Shown piece by piece: positions 9,010-17,449 of a stretch of DNA of 64,000 nucleotides. This stretch comes from Rhodococcus pseudokoreensis (lineage in GTDB: Bacteria; Actinomycetota; Actinomycetes; Mycobacteriales; Mycobacteriaceae): NCBI RefSeq assembly GCF_017068395.1, contig NZ_CP070619.1, positions 5,766,001-5,830,000 on the forward strand. Reading direction: 5' to 3'. Below the pieces are notes generated by a model. The model did not search any database, was not told the origin of the DNA, and saw only the letters and a list, made by a program, of their open reading frames with translations. Position 1 is the stretch's first letter; the number at the start of each line of letters is the position of its first letter. A program made the position numbers and the translations under genes.

Positions 9010-9038
9010 TTGGGGTATGGTTCACCCCCTTTGGGGTA
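9010..9038 (+). promoter_or_regulatory. Direct repeat TTGGGGTA, 21-bp spacing, upstream of the esterase
   Basis: TTGGGGTA occurs at 9010-9017 and again at 9031-9038, exactly 21 bp apart (two helical turns), about 106 bp before the esterase start. Same-face tandem sites are typical for activators that bind as head-to-tail dimers, such as response regulators. No function is shown; this is inference from spacing. Confidence 0.35.
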
Positions 9039-9143
9039 ATGCGCGAACGTGATGTGCACCATATGTTGGAGCTGCGTTAATGCGAGGTTCACGACTGTTG
9101 ACTTCAGTCTCGGACTCGTCCGTTTGCATGAAGTGGAGTTCCA

Positions 9144-10238
9144 ATGGCAACCGCCAGTTCGATAGGACGGCAGACGACGGTGGCTCCCGTAAATGTGGCG
9201 CGGGGCCGTACCTTGGCTGTCGGGCCCGAACCGGGCTCATGTACTCAACCGGACATCTTCTACGGCAAGAGCATTCAATCGAAGATGCTGGCGCACGTGT
9301 TGCGTGTGACTGTAAAGCCGGCCCTCGGTGTGTGGGCGCAAGTTCCGAGCACCAGCTGGGCCGCGCGAGTGGTTGACCAAGCGGCGCGCGTGTTACCCGC
9401 GCTCGACGGTGTCGGGCATCGTCGCGTGCGCTTGACGAATTGCGACTCGGATTGGATCCAGGCTCATAACGCCGATCTCCACAGTGTGGTGCTCTACCTG
9501 CACGGTGGAGGCCTTCTGTCTTGTGGCCTCAACACGCATCGGCGACTTGCCTCGCGAATTTCGCAGTCCGCCGATGCCAGCGTGCTCAGCGTCAACTACC
9601 GGCTTATGCCGACGCATGCGATCGATGACGCGGTAGGCGACGGCGTTGATGGCTATCAATGGTTGCTTGCGCGTGGATATTCGCCCACACAGATTGTCAT
9701 TGCAGGCGATTCAGCGGGTGCATACCTCGCGTTCATGGTGGCGCTCGCGCTGGCCGACCTAGCTCTGCCACGGCCGGCCGGCCTTGTCGCGTTGTCGCCG
9801 CTCACTGACCTGGACCCCACAAGCAAGTTACAACAAGCCGCGTCTGCACAGTGCCCGGTCCTTCCTGGCTCGGCGTTGCTGGCATTGACCGCTCTCGCCG
9901 AGCGAGTGGAGCGCCGTGCCCGTGGCGTGTCGGGGCTGCCCCTGTCCCCGGTCGACGCAGACCTCCGCGGGTTACCTCCGGTCCTCCTACAGACGGGGTC
10001 CCGAGACCTGCTGTATCCCGATTCGCGATTGATGTTCGATCGCCTTGTGGAGGCTGGCGTTCCGGCCGCGCTCGAAGTCTGGGATGGACAATTCCATGTC
10101 TTTCAGTTGGCAGCGGATCTGGTGCCCGAGGCGCGCAGGGCGATCGCGAGGGTCGCGGAGTTCATTCGATGGACGACCACCGGTCGAAGGAGCGATTCGG
10201 ACGGTGGTGACGTCGACGCAACCCGCGAGATCGCCTAG
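9144..10238 (+). CDS. Alpha/beta hydrolase, hormone-sensitive-lipase family esterase
   Basis: A 364-residue esterase/lipase. The oxyanion motif is HGGG (residues 120-123), the nucleophile elbow is GDSAG (Ser190), the acid is in TGSRDLLYPD and the His is in GQFHVFQ. This is the HSL (family IV) layout, shared with mycobacterial Lip proteins. An N-terminal stretch of about 50 residues precedes the catalytic fold. GTGGAG lies upstream of the ATG. It follows the IS630 fragment and precedes a flavohaemoglobin on the same strand, 162 bp apart. The ester substrate is unknown. Confidence 0.85.
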   Translation: MATASSIGRQTTVAPVNVARGRTLAVGPEPGSCTQPDIFYGKSIQSKMLAHVLRVTVKPALGVWAQVPSTSWAARVVDQAARVLPALDGVGHRRVRLTNCDSDWIQAHNADLHSVVLYLHGGGLLSCGLNTHRRLASRISQSADASVLSVNYRLMPTHAIDDAVGDGVDGYQWLLARGYSPTQIVIAGDSAGAYLAFMVALALADLALPRPAGLVALSPLTDLDPTSKLQQAASAQCPVLPGSALLALTALAERVERRARGVSGLPLSPVDADLRGLPPVLLQTGSRDLLYPDSRLMFDRLVEAGVPAALEVWDGQFHVFQLAADLVPEARRAIARVAEFIRWTTTGRRSDSDGGDVDATREIA

Positions 10239-10365
10239 CCGCTACCACACGGTCGTGTCACTCTATGCGGGGGCAGGACGATTGTTGCAACACAGACACT
10301 CTCGACGAAGGTGGAACACGCGTTCCCGTGTCGATGGATCTCGGTTGCGGATAGTCGGCACCGGC

Positions 10366-10391
10366 AGCAGCAAGTATGAGCAGCAAGTACG
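10366..10391 (+). repeat. 13-bp tandem direct repeat before the flavohaemoglobin
   Basis: AGCAGCAAGTATG is followed at once by AGCAGCAAGTACG, one mismatch, ending 9 bases before the ATG at 10401. It may simply be slippage in the leader, but it lies where it could affect translation. Confidence 0.5.
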
Positions 10392-10400
10392 AAGGTATCG

Positions 10401-11561
10401 ATGGATCCCCATATTGTCGCGCTCGTGAGGTCGAGTTTCAGAGCGGTTGCAGCGTCCCCGGCCGGTCCCGGCGCGCTTGCCAGTGCATTCTATGCAGCGT
10501 TGTTCGGAACCAATCCCGATATGCGGGAGTTCTTTCCGGCCGCAATGAATACGCAACGCGATCGGCTGGTCCGAGCCATCGGCTACGTAATAGATCGGTT
10601 GGACACACCGGAATGTGTGCTCCCGTACCTGGCCCAACTAGGGCGAGACCACCGCAAGTACGGATTCGACGACACGCACTACGCCGCGGTTCGCACTGCC
10701 CTGGTCGCAGCACTGGAGAAAGTGTGTGCGCCGCAGACGTGGACCGCAGAGGTCGATGCCGCATGGCGACAGGTGATCACGCTGATTTCTGACGCGATGA
10801 TGGATGCAGCCCGCGCGGAGTCCGGGCCGCGGAGTTGGGTGGGGACCGTGGTCGAACATCGCAGGGTGCTCCACGATGTGGCAATCGTCAGGCTACAACT
10901 CGATCAGCCGATGTCCTATGCAGCAGGTCAGTATGTGAGTGTGCAGGTGCCCGGCCGTCCGCGGATGTGGCGTCAACTGTCACTCGCGACGCCGTGCAGC
11001 GCCGATGGAATACTCGAGTTCCATGTGCGGAGGATTCCGGGTGGTTGGGTAAGTTCCGCAATCGTTGATAACGCCCGGGTCGGTGATACCTGGGTAGTCG
11101 GGTCGCCCGTCGGCTCACTTGGTATCGTCTCCGCCCCTGAACGCGATCGGCTCATGATCGGGGTCGGGACGGGGACGGCTCCGCTGCGTGCCCAACTCAT
11201 GAGCATGGCCCGAAACTCGCGTAATCGGTGCACACATCTGTTCGTATCGGGAAGGTACCCGTGCGATCTCTACGACCTCGAAATGTTGTGGGCACTATCA
11301 CGAACCAATGCGTGGCTCACGGTAGTGCCAGTGGTGGAGGAAAGTTTCGATCCGTGGTGGTACGAGGGCCGATCCGAAATCCCGGCAGGTCTGCATCAAG
11401 TCTTGGTCGGCAAAGTGGGGTCGGTCGTCGCGGGCTATTCGAACTGGGCCGACCACGACATCCAGATATCAGGTTCGCCCTCGACGATCCAAACCATCAA
11501 ATTTCGGCTGCAGGCAGTGGGTGTGGAGTCCGGGCATATCCGCCACGACCCCTTGCCGTGA
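10401..11561 (+). CDS. Flavohaemoglobin-like protein (globin + FAD/NAD reductase)
   Basis: A 386-residue fusion of a globin domain (about 1-140; His84 in GRDHRKYGF fits the proximal haem ligand) and a ferredoxin-NADP-reductase-type module. The FAD site is RQLSLATP and the NAD site is GVGTGTAPLRAQL. Classical Hmp, a nitric oxide dioxygenase, has R-Q-Y-S-L in the FAD motif; the Leu variant and short length recall the divergent type II flavohaemoglobins of actinobacteria. The start has GAAGG five bases upstream. It faces a nitric oxide synthase gene across a 232-bp gap, which suggests a role in handling or supplying electrons for NO chemistry; that link is inference. Confidence 0.85.
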   Translation: MDPHIVALVRSSFRAVAASPAGPGALASAFYAALFGTNPDMREFFPAAMNTQRDRLVRAIGYVIDRLDTPECVLPYLAQLGRDHRKYGFDDTHYAAVRTALVAALEKVCAPQTWTAEVDAAWRQVITLISDAMMDAARAESGPRSWVGTVVEHRRVLHDVAIVRLQLDQPMSYAAGQYVSVQVPGRPRMWRQLSLATPCSADGILEFHVRRIPGGWVSSAIVDNARVGDTWVVGSPVGSLGIVSAPERDRLMIGVGTGTAPLRAQLMSMARNSRNRCTHLFVSGRYPCDLYDLEMLWALSRTNAWLTVVPVVEESFDPWWYEGRSEIPAGLHQVLVGKVGSVVAGYSNWADHDIQISGSPSTIQTIKFRLQAVGVESGHIRHDPLP

Positions 11562-11569
11562 AGAGGAGC

Positions 11570-11583
11570 GCCGCTGACGCGGC
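11570..11583 (+). terminator. Weak hairpin after the flavohaemoglobin
   Basis: GCCGC-TGAC-GCGGC starts 8 bases after the stop codon. The stem is only five pairs and no T-run follows, so terminator function is tentative. The rest of the 232-bp gap between the convergent genes holds nothing recognisable. Confidence 0.3.
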
Positions 11584-11793
11584 ATAGCGTGAACCTGCCA
11601 CCCACATTGGGCGCATACGCACGAATCCACGGAGTCTATCGATCCGAAGGGGGAGTGGAGCGTCGAGTGGGGGACCAGACTGGCCCTGCAGAATTCGAGC
11701 CCGGGAGCCGAGGTCGTCGAGCACGCACCCGTCCCGCACTGGGGCTGGGGCGTCGCTCCGCCCTACCGCGGCTGACCGGGTAGGGCCGACGTC

Positions 11794-12975
11794 CTACAGG
11801 TTCCCGCCGGTGAACGGACAACCCGACGTCGCGGGTGCCGGGAGAAAGTTGGGGCGGAGGTCCATGTCGGGTGCGTCGTAGAGCCGGTGGAACGTCGGGG
11901 TGAGTGCCGCCGACATCGGCGGGTTGATCCACGACCAGTCGGTGGGGCACTTGCGGCCCAGCGATTCCTCGCGTTCGACGTGGCTGATGAACTGCTTGGC
12001 GACGGTGTGATGATCGACCATGTGCACGCCGGACTGCCGGTAGCTGTGGATCACGGCGCGGTTCAGTTCGACCAGTGCCCGGTCGCGCCACAGCGTCCGC
12101 TCCGAGGACGTGTCCAGGCACAGCTTTTCGGCGATGGCGGGCAGCATGTCGTACCGGTCCCGGTCGCTGAAGTTGCGGGCCCCGACCTCCGTGCTCACGT
12201 ACCACCCACTGAACGGGGCCAGCGGATACGTCAGCCCGCCGACGGAGAATCTCATGTTCGACACGGCGGGCACCGCATGCCATTTGAGACCGAAATCGGC
12301 GAACCAGCGATGGTCGGGATGCTCGATCTCGACCTCGAGCACCAACTCCGGGGGAACGTCGTACCAGCGCAGCGGCTCGTCCGGGGTGCTGATCAGCAGG
12401 GGCAGCACGTCGAATGGTGTTCCGGCGCCGCGCCACCCCATCCTGGTGACGGCCTCGGTGATGCCCACCTGCGCGGGATCCCCGGTCACCGTCCCGTCCG
12501 CGTTGCGGTAGCCGGCGTACCGGATGAGCTGAGGGCTGAGGATCTTGTACTCGCGACCGTCGGCGAGAGGAAGCGGACCGACGGTGATCACGGACCGCAG
12601 CGCACCGCCGTTGGTCGCGATCCGCAGATGCTCCCAGCACGCCTCCGCGATCTCGTCGGCGCTGGTGGCGTGCCGGGCGTCGAGAAGCTTCAACGTCCGC
12701 CAATGTTTTCGGCCCACACACCGGGCGTGGTTGCGCCAGGCCAGCTGGGCGCCGATTTCGATCTCCTCCCGGGTCTGCTCGTACCGCCCCGACACGGTCA
12801 GCGACCGCAGCGCCTCGTCCAGCCGGGAATCGGGCAGGTGGGCGAGCTCGGGCTGACGGAAGAAGTCGGAACATTCCTCCATCTGCGAGGAGTACCCGAC
12901 CTCGGCGGCGTCGAGTTCGTTCCACTCGGCATCGACGTCCGGAGTGTCCGGAACCGCCTCCGTGCTGCCCACCAC
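11794..12975 (-). CDS. nos: Nitric oxide synthase, oxygenase domain (bacterial NOS)
   Basis: A 393-residue NOS oxygenase without a reductase domain. The haem-thiolate motif reads AWRNHARCVGRKHW, with Cys86 as the haem ligand. The substrate-binding helix reads WYVSTEVGARNFSDRDRY, with Glu263 at the arginine-guanidinium site. It converts L-arginine to citrulline and NO using electrons from a separate partner. The start is GTG with GGGAGG a few bases upstream (a second GTG at 12972 is possible). It is convergent with the flavohaemoglobin and divergent from a luciferase-like monooxygenase. Bacterial NOS is known in Bacillus, Streptomyces and some rhodococci. Confidence 0.95.
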   Translation of the reverse strand: MVGSTEAVPDTPDVDAEWNELDAAEVGYSSQMEECSDFFRQPELAHLPDSRLDEALRSLTVSGRYEQTREEIEIGAQLAWRNHARCVGRKHWRTLKLLDARHATSADEIAEACWEHLRIATNGGALRSVITVGPLPLADGREYKILSPQLIRYAGYRNADGTVTGDPAQVGITEAVTRMGWRGAGTPFDVLPLLISTPDEPLRWYDVPPELVLEVEIEHPDHRWFADFGLKWHAVPAVSNMRFSVGGLTYPLAPFSGWYVSTEVGARNFSDRDRYDMLPAIAEKLCLDTSSERTLWRDRALVELNRAVIHSYRQSGVHMVDHHTVAKQFISHVEREESLGRKCPTDWSWINPPMSAALTPTFHRLYDAPDMDLRPNFLPAPATSGCPFTGGNL

Positions 12976-13090
12976 TGACCTCCCGACGACCGTTGAACTT
13001 CGTGCGCGACAGTATGGCAGCGGCCCGGCCGTGACGCCTCATCGACTCGGCCGCTGCTGTGACGTTTCGCCTGCTGGCCTCCGGGGAAAT

Positions 13091-14095
13091 ATGCGCACCG
13101 CGGCGGCCGTTGCGTCCAAGGTGAAGCTGTCGATTCTGGACCGGTCCCGCACGCGCCGGGGTGCGCCCGACTCTGCCGCGCTGACCGGGACGATCGAGCG
13201 GGCGGTGCACGCCGAACACCTCGGATTCGAGCGGTTCTGGGTGGCCGAGCACCACGCCGTGCCGGGCATCGCGAGCGGGTCGCCGCCCGTGCTGCTCGCG
13301 GCCCTCGGCGCCCGCACCAGCCGGATCCGGCTGGGCTCGGGTGGTGTGATGCTGCCGAACCACCAGCCGTTGGTGGTGGCCGAACAGTTCCTCATGCTCG
13401 AGGCCATGTACCCGGGCCGCATCGACCTGGGGGTCGGACGGTCCCTCGGATTCACGAAGCCGGTGCGGGAGGCACTGCGACGCGACCGCAACGCCCCCGA
13501 CACGTTCGCGGACGACCTCGACGAGGTGCGGAACTACCTCGAGGGCAAGGCCGCCGTGACGGCCCGGCCCCAGGTGACGAACCCGCCGCCGATGTTCGTT
13601 CTCGCGACCCGCCGCGGACTCGACTTCGCCGCGAAGGCCGGTCTGCCGGTGGTGGTCGGCGGTCCGATCCTCCACGGGGTGGGCGCGCGCATCCCGGAAC
13701 TCGACCGGTACCGCGACAGCTTCGTCCCCTCCGCCGCACACCGGGACCCGTACGTGATGATCTCGCTCGAGGTCATGATCGCCGAGAACGACGACCGGGC
13801 CCGCGAACTGCTGCTCCCGGAGGCGTGGGCACTGGCGCAATCGAGCCGGACCGGCGAGTTCCCGCCGCTCGAATCGGTCGCGGACATCCGCACTCAGCCC
13901 TGGACCCCGCGGCTGCGGGAACAGGTCGACACCACGATCGCGTCGTCGATCCACGGCGACGCCGACCAGGTGAGGGTCGCGCTCGACGCGCTGAGGGCAC
14001 GCACCGGCGCCAACGAACTCCTGGCCTCGACATCCACGTTCGACCGGGACGCGCTGTTCGAATCCGATCGGCTGTTGTCACTCCTGGACGTGTGA
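13091..14095 (+). CDS. Luciferase-like monooxygenase (LLM class, group 1 flavin-dependent)
   Basis: A 334-residue TIM-barrel flavin/F420 oxidoreductase. Features typical of the MsnO8-like group are HLGFERFWVAEHHAVPGIASG near residue 50, LGSGGVMLPNHQPLVVAEQF, and YPGRIDLGVGRS. Such enzymes use reduced FMN or F420 to oxidise small organic molecules. ATG 13091 was chosen because the family fold starts just after it; an upstream extension would cross the divergent nos promoter region. The 115-bp gap to nos is shared by both promoters, so co-regulation is possible. Substrate unknown. Confidence 0.83.
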   Translation: MRTAAAVASKVKLSILDRSRTRRGAPDSAALTGTIERAVHAEHLGFERFWVAEHHAVPGIASGSPPVLLAALGARTSRIRLGSGGVMLPNHQPLVVAEQFLMLEAMYPGRIDLGVGRSLGFTKPVREALRRDRNAPDTFADDLDEVRNYLEGKAAVTARPQVTNPPPMFVLATRRGLDFAAKAGLPVVVGGPILHGVGARIPELDRYRDSFVPSAAHRDPYVMISLEVMIAENDDRARELLLPEAWALAQSSRTGEFPPLESVADIRTQPWTPRLREQVDTTIASSIHGDADQVRVALDALRARTGANELLASTSTFDRDALFESDRLLSLLDV

Positions 14096-14126
14096 ACCCG
14101 CACGACGCACAACAGTTACCGCAAGT

Positions 14127-14168
14127 CTTGCGCAAGTATTGACAACCTTGCGCAAGTCGGTGGATAGT
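14127..14168 (+). promoter_or_regulatory. LacI twin operators on the sugar-acid operon promoter
   Basis: Two perfect 10-bp palindromes CTTGCGCAAG lie at 14127-14136 and 14147-14156, exactly 20 bp apart. TTGACA (14139-14144) lies between them and GATAGT (14163-14168) follows after an 18-bp spacer, so the second palindrome sits between the -35 and -10 boxes. A CCGCAAG half-site lies just upstream at 14119-14125. CG-centred palindromes are typical LacI/GalR operators, and the adjacent LacI gene is the obvious binder. Binding should block the operon promoter. Confidence 0.85.
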
Positions 14169-14208
14169 GTGTGTCGGCAGTCACAACGAACAGCGAGGCG
14201 GTAGCACC

Positions 14209-15225
14209 GTGGCACCCACCTTGACCGAGGTCGCTCAACGCGCAGGGGTATCCCTGTCCACCGCATCGCGGGCGTTCAGTGCCCCGGACCGGATCGGACC
14301 GGACACTCTCGCGCGGATCATCGCGGCCGCCGACGAGATCGGCTACCGGGCGGCGTCGCCGACGCGCAACGACGCCGTGAGGCCGACGGCCACCACAGTC
14401 GCTGTCGTGGTGCCCGACATCGGGCACACGGTGTTCGCGAGTTTCGTGAAGGCGGCGCAGGCTCAGGGGTGGCACCGGCGGCAGACCGTGCTCCTCACCG
14501 ACACGGACGGCAGCGCAGATCGTGAGCGTGAGGTCCTCGGCGAATTGCAGGGTCGCGTCGACGCACTCGTCGTCTGCGCGCCGCGACTGCCCGCGTCCGA
14601 CATCGTGCAACTCGCCGGCGACACCCCGCTGGTGCTCGTCAACCGGTCTTCGCCCGAATGCGATTGCATCGTGGCGGATTCCGAGGACGGTCTCCGTCAG
14701 ACCATCGACTACCTGGTCGCACTCGGGCACGAACACCTCGCCTACGTCCAGGGCTCGCCGCAGTCCTGGTCGAATCAGCGTCGCGTCGCCGCGGTCGAGG
14801 AATTCTGCAAGTCCCGCGATGTGCAGCTGAGCCTGCTCGGCTGGCAGCAGGAGACCCTCGCGGGTGGTCATGCCGCGGCCGCGAGTGTGATCGCGACCGG
14901 TGCGAGTGCCGTGATCACTCACAACGATCCGATGGCGATCGGTGTGATGAACGGCGTCCGCGCAATGGGCTTTTCGGTCCCGGACGACCTGAGCGTCGTC
15001 GGCATCGACGACTCACCGCTGGCCGAGCTCGCCAACCCCGCGCTCACGAGTGTCAACGTGCCGATGGCGAGAGCCGGCGTGCTGAGTCTCGACCTGGTGT
15101 ACCAGCGCGCAAGCGAACCGGATTCCGACGTCCGCGAACTTCACCTCCCCACACAACTTGTCGTCCGTGCGTCGGCCGGACCGGCGCACGATCGGGTGTT
15201 TCGCCCCGGAAAAGAGAGCCGTTAG
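14209..15225 (+). CDS. LacI-family repressor of the sugar-acid operon
   Basis: A 338-residue regulator. The N-terminal helix-turn-helix reads TLTEVAQRAGVSLSTASRAF and is followed by a hinge and a periplasmic-binding-protein-like effector domain ending in the SVVGIDDSPLAELANPALTSV signature. The GTG at 14209 has GAGGCGG upstream. The gene is the first of an eight-gene unit: its TAG is followed directly by the ATG of the dehydrogenase. Its promoter carries two matching operators, so autorepression relieved by a pathway sugar acid (mannonate, KDG or similar) is the likely mode. Confidence 0.92.
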   Translation: MAPTLTEVAQRAGVSLSTASRAFSAPDRIGPDTLARIIAAADEIGYRAASPTRNDAVRPTATTVAVVVPDIGHTVFASFVKAAQAQGWHRRQTVLLTDTDGSADREREVLGELQGRVDALVVCAPRLPASDIVQLAGDTPLVLVNRSSPECDCIVADSEDGLRQTIDYLVALGHEHLAYVQGSPQSWSNQRRVAAVEEFCKSRDVQLSLLGWQQETLAGGHAAAASVIATGASAVITHNDPMAIGVMNGVRAMGFSVPDDLSVVGIDDSPLAELANPALTSVNVPMARAGVLSLDLVYQRASEPDSDVRELHLPTQLVVRASAGPAHDRVFRPGKESR

Positions 15226-16230
15226 ATGAAAATCGTTGTTGCCGACAGTAATCTGATCCCACACCGGGCGCGGTTCGATGCCGCGGTTCCCGCAGGATCG
15301 CAACTGTCCTGGCACGGCAGCTTCGACGAGGCCGCCCTGATCGAGGATCTGCGCGACGCCGACGTGTACGTCGGGGGAAAGTTCACGCCGTCGATGGCGT
15401 CGTCCGCGACCACGCTGCGCCTCGTCCACGTCGCCGGCGCCGGCACGGACAACATCTCGTTCGACGCCCTGGCCCCCGACGTGCTGGTGGCGAACACCTT
15501 CCATCACGAGCAGTCGATCGCGGAGTACGTCGTGGCGGCCGCGGTGATGCTTCGGCGCGGCTTCGTCGCCCAGGACGCGGCCCTGCGGCGCGGGGTGTGG
15601 GCGACGTCGGTCTACGACGACCGCCTCACGCAGTCGAATTCACTGCAGGGTGCGCGAGTGGGTTTCGTCGGTTTCGGTCACATCGGCAACGCCGCGTGGA
15701 ATCTGTTCCGGGCATTCGGCGCGAGGGGAGCGGCCGTGACCGGCCGGGGCAACGTCGATGCGACGGGTGAGGGGTTGGCCTGGGCGGCCGACGTGTCCCA
15801 ACTCGAGCGCCTGCTCGCCGAGTCCGACGTGGTCGTGGTGTCCGCACCGCTCGACGACCGGACACGGGGCATGATCGGCGCCGGGGAATTGCGTGCGCTC
15901 GGCAGCGACGGTGTGCTGGTGAACGTGGGCCGCGGACCTCTCGTCCAGGAGCAGGCACTGTTCGACGCGCTGTCCTCGTCGATCATCGCGGCCGCGGCCA
16001 TCGACGTCTGGTACGACTATCCCGGAGCCGACGGTCGACGTGCGCCCAGTGCCCTCCCGTTCTCCGAACTCCCCAACATCATGATGACGCCGCATTCTTC
16101 CGGAGTGTCGCGGCAGACGTTCCTCGGCCGCGTCGACGACATCACCGACAACATCACCCGACTCGCACGCGGGGAGCAGTTGCGCAACGTCGTCGCTCCC
16201 GCCGTCGGAGCGAAAGGATCACCGGCATGA
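15226..16230 (+). CDS. D-isomer-specific 2-hydroxyacid dehydrogenase
   Basis: A 334-residue NAD(P)-dependent oxidoreductase. The Rossmann motif is [13 protein letters not shown] (about residue 146), the substrate-binding Arg is in VNVGRGPLV, and the catalytic His is in TPHSSG. The segment that normally supplies the acid (DVFEPEP type) reads [10 protein letters not shown], an unusual form. Enzymes of this fold reduce 2-keto acids or glyoxylate/hydroxypyruvate. Inside this operon it may interconvert a 2-keto sugar acid, but no specific reaction can be claimed. Start codon abuts the lacI stop; the end overlaps the next gene by ATGA. Confidence 0.87.
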   Translation: MKIVVADSNLIPHRARFDAAVPAGSQLSWHGSFDEAALIEDLRDADVYVGGKFTPSMASSATTLRLVHVAGAGTDNISFDALAPDVLVANTFHHEQSIAEYVVAAAVMLRRGFVAQDAALRRGVWATSVYDDRLTQSNSLQGARVGFVGFGHIGNAAWNLFRAFGARGAAVTGRGNVDATGEGLAWAADVSQLERLLAESDVVVVSAPLDDRTRGMIGAGELRALGSDGVLVNVGRGPLVQEQALFDALSSSIIAAAAIDVWYDYPGADGRRAPSALPFSELPNIMMTPHSSGVSRQTFLGRVDDITDNITRLARGEQLRNVVAPAVGAKGSPA

Positions 16231-17444
16231 CCGACAAGATCATCGCCGCGGACGTGCTTGTCTGCAGCCCCACCCGCAACTTCGTCACCCTGAAGATCAC
16301 CACCGCCGACGGCGTCGTCGGCTACGGTGACGCGACACTGAACGGCCGCGAACTGTCCGTCGCGTCGTATCTGCGAGACCACGTCGCTCCCTTGCTGATC
16401 GGACGGGACGCGACCCGGATCGAGGACACCTGGCAGTACCTCTACCGTGGGGTGTACTGGCGCCGCGGGCCGGTCACGATGGCCGCGATCGGCGCCGTCG
16501 ACGTGGCGCTCTGGGACATCAAGGGCAAGACGCTCGGCCAGCCCGTCTACCAGTTGCTCGGCGGTGCCGTGCGTGACCGCGTCCTGTCGTACACCCACGC
16601 CACCGGGTGGGACGTGCCCGCGCTGCTCGACTCCGTCGATGCCAAGCGGGAGAAGGGCTTTCAGGCGATTCGTGTGCAGTCCGGGGTGCCCGGGCTCGAA
16701 TCGGTCTACGGCGTGCACAAGGGGGCGGCGGGATACGAGCCCGCGAGCCGCGGCGCACTCCCGGTCGAAGAGGTGTGGGACACGGACGCCTACCTCAATC
16801 ATGTGCCCGGGGTACTCGCGGCGGTCCGGGACCACGTCGGCCCCGACCTCAAGTTGCTGCACGACGCCCACCATCGACTCACCCCGCAGCAGGCCGCGCG
16901 GCTGGGCAAATCGCTCGAGCCCGTGAATCTGTTCTGGCTCGAGGACGTCACGCCGGCCGAGAACCAGGACGCGTTACGTCTGGTGCGCAACCACACCACG
17001 ACGCCCCTGGCGATCGGCGAGGTCTTCAACACGATCTGGGATTGCCAGCACCTGATCACCGAGCAACTGATCGACTTCATTCGCGTGGCGATCGTCCACG
17101 CCGGCGGAATCAGCCACGTCCGCAAAATATTTGCGCTCGCCGAGGTGTATCAGGTGCGAGGCGGACCGCACGGACCGTCGGACGTCTCACCCATCTCCCT
17201 GGGCGCGAGCCTGCATCTCGGACTGGCGACGCCGAACTTCGGAATCCAGGAGTACATGGGCTACGACCCGCTGGTCAGCGAGGTCTTCCCGCACGCGTGG
17301 TCGTTCGCGGACGGCCACCTCACCCCGGGTGACGCACCGGGTGTCGGAGTGACGATGAACGAGGAACTCGCGGCGAAGTATCCCTACGAACAGGCCTACC
17401 TCCCGGTCGCCCGGCGCCGCGACGGCTCCATGACGGATTGGTGA
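16227..17444 (+). CDS. manD: D-mannonate dehydratase (enolase superfamily)
   Basis: A 405-residue enzyme of the mandelate racemase/enolase superfamily, ManD/RspA group. It removes water from D-mannonate to give 2-keto-3-deoxy-D-gluconate. Visible landmarks are HATGWD, the long insertion around [20 protein letters not shown], metal and acid/base residues in [23 protein letters not shown] and [11 protein letters not shown], and the His in [12 protein letters not shown]. Length equals the family norm (about 400). Some members of this group act on D-gluconate or have low activity, so mannonate is the most probable but not the only substrate. Coupled by overlap to the upstream gene. Confidence 0.9.
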   Translation: MTDKIIAADVLVCSPTRNFVTLKITTADGVVGYGDATLNGRELSVASYLRDHVAPLLIGRDATRIEDTWQYLYRGVYWRRGPVTMAAIGAVDVALWDIKGKTLGQPVYQLLGGAVRDRVLSYTHATGWDVPALLDSVDAKREKGFQAIRVQSGVPGLESVYGVHKGAAGYEPASRGALPVEEVWDTDAYLNHVPGVLAAVRDHVGPDLKLLHDAHHRLTPQQAARLGKSLEPVNLFWLEDVTPAENQDALRLVRNHTTTPLAIGEVFNTIWDCQHLITEQLIDFIRVAIVHAGGISHVRKIFALAEVYQVRGGPHGPSDVSPISLGASLHLGLATPNFGIQEYMGYDPLVSEVFPHAWSFADGHLTPGDAPGVGVTMNEELAAKYPYEQAYLPVARRRDGSMTDW

Positions 17445-17449
17445 CGAGC

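Noticed and set aside
11589..11783. A 64-codon plus-strand frame between the flavohaemoglobin and nos
   Set aside because: No ribosome site, no recognisable family, and shadow-like Arg/Gly composition.
11636..13954. A 772-codon minus-strand open frame over nos and the luciferase-like gene
   Set aside because: It is antisense or out of frame to two clear genes, with shadow-type composition.
14127..14156. Reading the CTTGCGCAAG palindromes as a terminator for the upstream monooxygenase
   Set aside because: The palindromes have no loop, are duplicated at 20-bp spacing and overlap a promoter, so operators explain them better.
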